26,512 nt of DNA from Oscillibacter sp. GTDB taxonomy: Bacteria; Bacillota; Clostridia; Oscillospirales; Oscillospiraceae. Numbering within the stretch: position 1 is the stretch's first letter; each line of letters starts with the position of its first letter. Location: positions 1 to 26,512 of the forward strand of contig JAAWIL010000008.1 of assembly GCA_022796315.1 (NCBI GenBank), read 5' to 3'. The notes beneath the pieces are model-generated. The model was given only the letters and a program-made list of their open reading frames with translations, was not told where the DNA came from and did not search any database. Of this stretch, positions 23,372-26,512 are shown piece after piece. The translations under genes and the position numbers were made by a program.

Positions 23372-24108
23372 CGCCGCTCCTTCCTGTCCTGCAAAATGGC
23401 CTCTGCCAGCAGGAGGTCCACCGGCGTGGTGATCTTCAGGTTCTCCTCGTCCCCGTCCACCAGGAACACCACCTTCCCCAGCCGCTCCACAGCGGAGCAG
23501 TCGTCGGTAATGGGGACGTCCTGTTCCAGGGCCGCCTGGAGCGCGCCTTTCAACAGCGCCGCGTCAAAGACCTGGGGGGTCTGTACCGCCCGCAGCGTCT
23601 CCCGGTCCAGCGTCCGCTCCACAGCGCCGCCGTCCCGCACCTGCTTCACCGTGTCCTTCAGAGGCACCGCCGGCGCAGCCGCGCCGCACCGGGACGCCGC
23701 GGAGATGACCTCATCAATCATCTCCGGCAGCACCAGGGGCCTGGCGCCGTCCTGCACAGCCAGAAGCTCTGTCTCCGGCGCGGCCTCCAAGGCAGCCAGC
23801 AGCACGGAGCGGGCCCGGCTCTCTCCGCCCCGGACCACCTTGCTGCACTTCTCAATTCCATATGTATGGCAGAGCTCCGAGATCGTCAGCAGGTCCTCCT
23901 CCCGGCAGGCGATCACAATCTCATCCACCTGTCTGGCCAGCTGGAGGGCTGTCAGCGTCCGCACCAAAACCGGCACCCCATCCAGGGGCTCCAGCAGCTT
24001 GTTGACGCCCCCCATCCGGCTGGAACTGCCCGCAGCCGCCACCAGTGCGGTACACCGTGGGCGGCTGCGCTCTTTGTGTTTCTTCCATAATGACAGCATC
24101 ACGCTCAT
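23368..24108 (-). CDS. ispD: 2-C-methyl-D-erythritol 4-phosphate cytidylyltransferase
   Basis: This MEP-pathway enzyme couples CTP to methylerythritol phosphate. The 246-aa product has the CTP-binding loop LVAAAGSSSRMGGVNKLL, VVRGGESRARSVLLAL-type and VQDGARPLV segments, and the C-terminal ITDDCSAVERLGKVV and NLKITTPVDLLLAEAIL. A basic N-terminal extension of about 18 residues precedes the core. ATG 24108 lies seven bases after the carD stop with AGGAG close by; ATG 24099 is a possible alternative. It overlaps ispF by four bases. Confidence 0.96.
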   Translation of the reverse strand: MSVMLSLWKKHKERSRPRCTALVAAAGSSSRMGGVNKLLEPLDGVPVLVRTLTALQLARQVDEIVIACREEDLLTISELCHTYGIEKCSKVVRGGESRARSVLLAALEAAPETELLAVQDGARPLVLPEMIDEVISAASRCGAAAPAVPLKDTVKQVRDGGAVERTLDRETLRAVQTPQVFDAALLKGALQAALEQDVPITDDCSAVERLGKVVFLVDGDEENLKITTPVDLLLAEAILQDRKERR

Positions 24109-24115
24109 CCTCTCC

Positions 24116-24610
24116 TCACTGGGGGACAGGCACCTCCATCATAGCGCGGTCCAGCCGCGACTCGACTGCCTGATATTCCTCGTTCTCCACCAGCACAATC
24201 TCTGAAATCATGATTTGCTTCGCGTTATGGAGCATCTTCCGCTCCCCGGTGGACAAGCCACGCATAGAGTCCCGGTACATCAAACCCTTCACCACCCTGG
24301 CCACCTGGTAGAGGTCGCCGCTCTTCAGCAATGTCAGATTCTCCTGATACCGTTTATTCCAGTTGGAGTTGCTCTCCACGGACAGAGAGGGAATCGCGCC
24401 CAGAAGCTCCTCCACCTCCCGCCTGGAGACAATGGAACGGATGCCGATGGCCCGGCTGTTGGCGGTAGGGATCTTCAAGACCAGACCGCCCACTGGCATT
24501 TGAAACACATAATATTCCTTTGTGATTCCCGCGACCTTTTCCTTCACGATATCATGGATGACGCCTGCGCCGTGCATCGGATGCACAACCAGATCCCCTA
24601 TGCTGAACAT
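24116..24610 (-). CDS. carD: CarD/CdnL-family transcriptional regulator
   Basis: This 164-aa protein has an N-terminal RNA-polymerase-interacting Tudor-like domain (MFSIGDLVVHPMHGAGVIHDIVKEK...YYVFQMPVGGLVLKIPT). A helical C-terminal DNA-contacting domain follows (NWNKRYQENLTLLKSGDLYQVARVVKGL...MLHNAKQIMISEIVL). CarD proteins bind RNA polymerase beta and stabilise open promoter complexes. ATG 24610 follows GGAGGGGAC. It leads the ispD-ispF operon, an arrangement seen in Clostridia. Its own promoter lies about 190 bases upstream, leaving an unusually long leader. Confidence 0.94.
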   Translation of the reverse strand: MFSIGDLVVHPMHGAGVIHDIVKEKVAGITKEYYVFQMPVGGLVLKIPTANSRAIGIRSIVSRREVEELLGAIPSLSVESNSNWNKRYQENLTLLKSGDLYQVARVVKGLMYRDSMRGLSTGERKMLHNAKQIMISEIVLVENEEYQAVESRLDRAMMEVPVPQ

Positions 24611-24806
24611 GTCCCCTCCATTTCCCTCCGGGCGGCAGACAGGACGCCCTGCAAAAATTTTACAGCCAACGGAATGACCTTCCCCGGCGGACAGACTCTG
24701 CCCCAGTCATTTCTGCGATCCGCTCTCTGTAAACTTCTGTTGGCCCACTCTCAATTCGCCGCATTTATTGTCTGTTTTCTCCAGATTTTCCAATTTTCTA
24801 TGAGAT
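24611..24806 (-). other. Long 5' leader of carD operon with 34-codon ORF
   Basis: Between the predicted transcription start (about 24800) and carD lie about 190 bases. They contain a 34-codon frame (24660-24764, starting MRRIESGPTEVYRER) whose stop is 49 bases before carD. Its nearest GGAG is about 14 bases from the ATG and its codon use (AGA, AGT, ATT) differs from the neighbours, so it is a weak gene candidate. A short GGGCG/CGCCC pairing lies near 24630-24650. No known riboswitch is recognised. Confidence 0.3.
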
Positions 24807-24835
24807 ATTATACTGATTTTTTTCCTGTTTTACAA
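24807..24835 (-). promoter_or_regulatory. Sigma-A-type promoter for carD-ispD-ispF
   Basis: Reading leftward, TTGTAA (24830-24835) is followed after exactly 17 bases by a perfect TATAAT (24807-24812). The surrounding 24780-24870 stretch is strongly AT-rich, unlike the rest of the window, as expected for a promoter with upstream A-tracts. This is the best promoter match in the window. Confidence 0.78.
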
Positions 24836-24886
24836 GTCATTTTTACAAAAAATTGAAAATTTTTTTCCAGTGCCGTCCGAAACAGG

Positions 24887-24917
24887 GAAAAACGGACGGT
24901 CCCGAGGGACCGTCCGT
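24887..24917 (-). terminator. Intrinsic terminator after the CoA-transferase
   Basis: A 12-bp perfect stem, ACGGACGGTCCC (24892-24903) with GGGACCGTCCGT (24906-24917), is followed in the leftward transcript by TTTT (24888-24891). It begins 43 bases past the CoA-transferase stop. A third copy of the arm core at 24873-24879 could pair alternatively. Confidence 0.85.
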
Positions 24918-24959
24918 GCAGGTAAAAATTCCCAATTTTGAAATAGACCGTCTGTCTGC

Positions 24960-26309
24960 TCAGCGCTTGTTGGACCGCCGCCAGATGTGCATCTTCTCCG
25001 CCTCGGCAATCAGCTCTTCCCGGAACTGAGGATGGGCCAGGGCGATGATGCCCTCCGCCCGCTCCCAGGTGGACCGGCCCTTGACGTTGAACTTTCCGTA
25101 CTCGGTCACGATCCAGTGGAGGTTCGTGCGGGTGGCGGTGACAACGGAGCCCGTCACCAGTGTGGGGCGAATCCGGGACTTCAGCTGGCCGCTCTTTTTG
25201 TCCATGAAGGAGGAGGAGAAGCAGATGAAGCTCTTGCCGCCCTTGGACAGGTAGGCGCCCAGGACAAAGTCCTGCTGGCCGCCGGCGCCGGAGATATGGC
25301 GGGTGCCGGAGGACTCGGAGGACACCTGGCCATAAAGGTCCAGGTCCACCGCGCCGTTAATGGAGATAAAGTTGTCAATCTGAGAGATCCGGGCAATGTC
25401 GTTGGCAAAGTCCACGGGAACGCAGCAGCACTCCGGATTGTTGTTCAGATAGTCATACAGTTTCTGTGTACCGGCGGCAAAGGCATACACCTGACGGCCC
25501 CGGCCAAAGGGCTTGCGCAGACCCGTAATGCGGCCGGCCTCCGCCATATCCACGAAGGCATCCACGTACATCTCCGTGTGAACGCCCAGATCCTTCAAGT
25601 CGGAGTCGGCGATCATCTTGCCGATGGTTCCGGGCACGGAGCCAATACCCAGCTGCAGGCAGGCACCGTTGGGGATCTCAGGCACCACCAGATTGGCAAT
25701 CGCCAGATCCACCTCGGAAGGCGCGGCGGAACCGCCGCCCATCTGATCCATGGCGGGGTGATCCCCCTCCACGATCATATCCACCTGGTCAATGTGGACG
25801 CAGTTGTCATATCCGCCGTGGCAGACCGGCATGTTCCGGTTGACCTCCAGAATCAGGGTCTTGGCGTGCTCGCAGACCATCTTGAGGTGGGAGCCGGTTG
25901 GGCCGAAGTTGAACCACCCGTGCTGGTCCATGGGGGCCACCTGAATCATGGCCACGTCCACGGTAATGTTGCCGCAGCGGTAGTAGCTGGGCAGCTCGGA
26001 ATAGCGGATGGGCACGTAATAGGCCAGGCCCTCGTCGATCAGCTTCCGCTCAATGCCGCTCATGTGGACCGAGTTCCAGCTGAAATGGCTGGGGGCATCC
26101 GGCACGTCGGCAATGGCCGGACGGTGCAGCAGAATGCCGCCGTGAATGTTCACGTCGGTCAATTCCTCCGAACGGCGGGCCAACGCGGCGTCCAGGGCCA
26201 CAGGCGTACTGACGCAGAAACCGTAATCCACCCACATGCCGGACTTGACCACCTTGACCGCCTCATCGGCCGTGGTCAATTTTTGTTGATATGCCGCCTG
26301 AAAATCCAT
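24960..26309 (-). CDS. Butyryl-CoA:acetate CoA-transferase-type enzyme
   Basis: This family-I CoA-transferase of 449 aa closely resembles, by recall, the Faecalibacterium/Roseburia But enzyme, which converts butyryl-CoA plus acetate to butyrate plus acetyl-CoA. Matching segments include MDFQAAYQQKLTTADEAVK, the HMSGIERK region, QVAPMDQHGWFNFGP, GACLQLGIGSVPGTIG, and GVHTEMYVDAFVDM with the likely catalytic glutamate E246. SGAGGQQDFVLGAYLSKGG and the terminal AEKMHIWRRSN also match. I chose ATG 26309, preceded by GAGGAGGAA; the upstream extension to 26366 has no family similarity. 4-Hydroxybutyrate or propionyl-type CoA-transferases are close relatives, so substrate choice is not certain. It is a single-gene transcript with its own terminator. 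Confidence 0.9.
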   Translation of the reverse strand: MDFQAAYQQKLTTADEAVKVVKSGMWVDYGFCVSTPVALDAALARRSEELTDVNIHGGILLHRPAIADVPDAPSHFSWNSVHMSGIERKLIDEGLAYYVPIRYSELPSYYRCGNITVDVAMIQVAPMDQHGWFNFGPTGSHLKMVCEHAKTLILEVNRNMPVCHGGYDNCVHIDQVDMIVEGDHPAMDQMGGGSAAPSEVDLAIANLVVPEIPNGACLQLGIGSVPGTIGKMIADSDLKDLGVHTEMYVDAFVDMAEAGRITGLRKPFGRGRQVYAFAAGTQKLYDYLNNNPECCCVPVDFANDIARISQIDNFISINGAVDLDLYGQVSSESSGTRHISGAGGQQDFVLGAYLSKGGKSFICFSSSFMDKKSGQLKSRIRPTLVTGSVVTATRTNLHWIVTEYGKFNVKGRSTWERAEGIIALAHPQFREELIAEAEKMHIWRRSNKR

Positions 26310-26417
26310 GGTAGATTCCTCCTCATCATAATAAAAATTGATCACATCTGTCGGGTTCGCAAACACATCCCGTTCTCCTCGCAGGCGCTCCCCGCGCCAG
26401 CGCCGGAACGCTCTTTA
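26310..26417 (-). promoter_or_regulatory. Upstream region of the CoA-transferase gene
   Basis: About 108 bases precede the start codon. The 40 bases nearest the gene are AT-rich and contain TATTAT, but no -35 partner at the right spacing is convincing. A promoter must lie here or further right. Nothing else is recognised. Confidence 0.3.
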
Positions 26418-26512
26418 GAGCCTGTTTAGGATCTCAGCGTGCGGGGATTGGCGAGGGGATTTTTTGTCCAGCAAGGCAAAAAGCCGCCGCAATCCTGGCG
26501 GATTGCAAGGGT
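26418..26512. repeat. Possible end of a repeat, MITE or IS element
   Basis: From GAGCCTGTTTAGGATCT onward the sequence looks non-coding and resembles inverted-repeat ends of small transposable elements (GAGCCTGTTT-type ends). It includes a short hairpin GCAATCC-TGGC-GGATTGC (26489-26506) and runs off the right edge. The identification is from general resemblance only; no transposase is visible. Confidence 0.3.

Noticed and set aside
24660..24764. 34-codon frame in the carD leader as a firm gene
   Set aside because: The only GGAG is about 14 bases from the ATG and the codon use differs from neighbouring genes; kept only as part of the leader description.
24987..26429. 480-codon open frame on the + strand opposite the CoA-transferase
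   Set aside because: It is the complement of a strongly conserved enzyme gene, rich in His/Val/Gly with no recognisable motif, and has no ribosome site.
1..26512. CRISPR array, tRNA, rRNA, prophage or defence island
   Set aside because: No regularly spaced repeats, cloverleaf, rRNA segments, integrase or phage-like genes were seen; gene content is conserved housekeeping with some lineage-specific additions.

Overview
The window is GC-rich, densely packed bacterial chromosome. It most likely comes from a spore-forming, butyrate-type member of the Clostridia, plausibly Oscillospiraceae (Flavonifractor/Lawsonibacter-like). The grounds are a SPOCS/LysM spore protein, a SpoVM-like microprotein, a PASTA kinase, CdaA/CdaR, RemA and a butyryl-CoA:acetate CoA-transferase-type enzyme. 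The genus is inferred from gene content; no rRNA or tRNA is present to fix it.

Layout. Positions 1-2080 (+ strand) hold the tail of a polar amino-acid ABC transporter operon (permease and ATPase; the binding protein presumably lies to the left) and a PEBP/YbhB-family protein. A bidirectional hairpin terminator at 2088-2120 separates these from everything else, which is on the - strand and reads right to left. In transcription order: (a) a CoA-transferase gene (24960-26309) with a strong terminator; (b) carD-ispD-ispF behind a clear sigma-A-type promoter and a leader of about 190 nt, ending at a terminator (22796-22825); (c) a DUF3343 protein and a cysteine-desulfurase-family enzyme; (d) a long block starting at a promoter (21305-21333): cdaA, cdaR, rseC-like, DUF5685, a J-domain protein, yicC, remA, gmk, rpoZ, priA, def, fmt, a YugP-type peptidase, rsmB, an rlmN-stp fusion, prkC and rsgA; (e) after a hairpin and an AT-rich gap, a small sporulation unit: a 50-aa membrane protein, spoVM (24 aa) and a sipL-like gene.

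The block from yicC to spoVM follows the order known from Bacillus subtilis (yloC-remA-gmk-rpoZ-coaBC-priA-def-fmt-rsmB-rlmN-prpC-prkC-cpgA-rpe-thiN-spoVM), but coaBC, rpe and thiN are absent and a YugP peptidase has been inserted. It couples nucleotide supply, RNA polymerase, replication restart, N-terminal formyl-methionine handling, rRNA modification and ribosome assembly to two signalling systems: c-di-AMP synthesis and Ser/Thr phosphorylation.

Most of the window is conserved housekeeping sequence, and I found no phage, CRISPR, toxin-antitoxin or defence island. The observations most worth checking are the in-frame fusion of the rRNA methylase RlmN to the PP2C phosphatase that normally partners PrkC, the 24-codon spoVM gene that standard gene callers would miss, a run of three cysteine-rich genes of unclear function (RseC-like, DUF5685, J-protein), the DUF3343/desulfurase pair, and a possible repeat or IS-type element end at the right edge.
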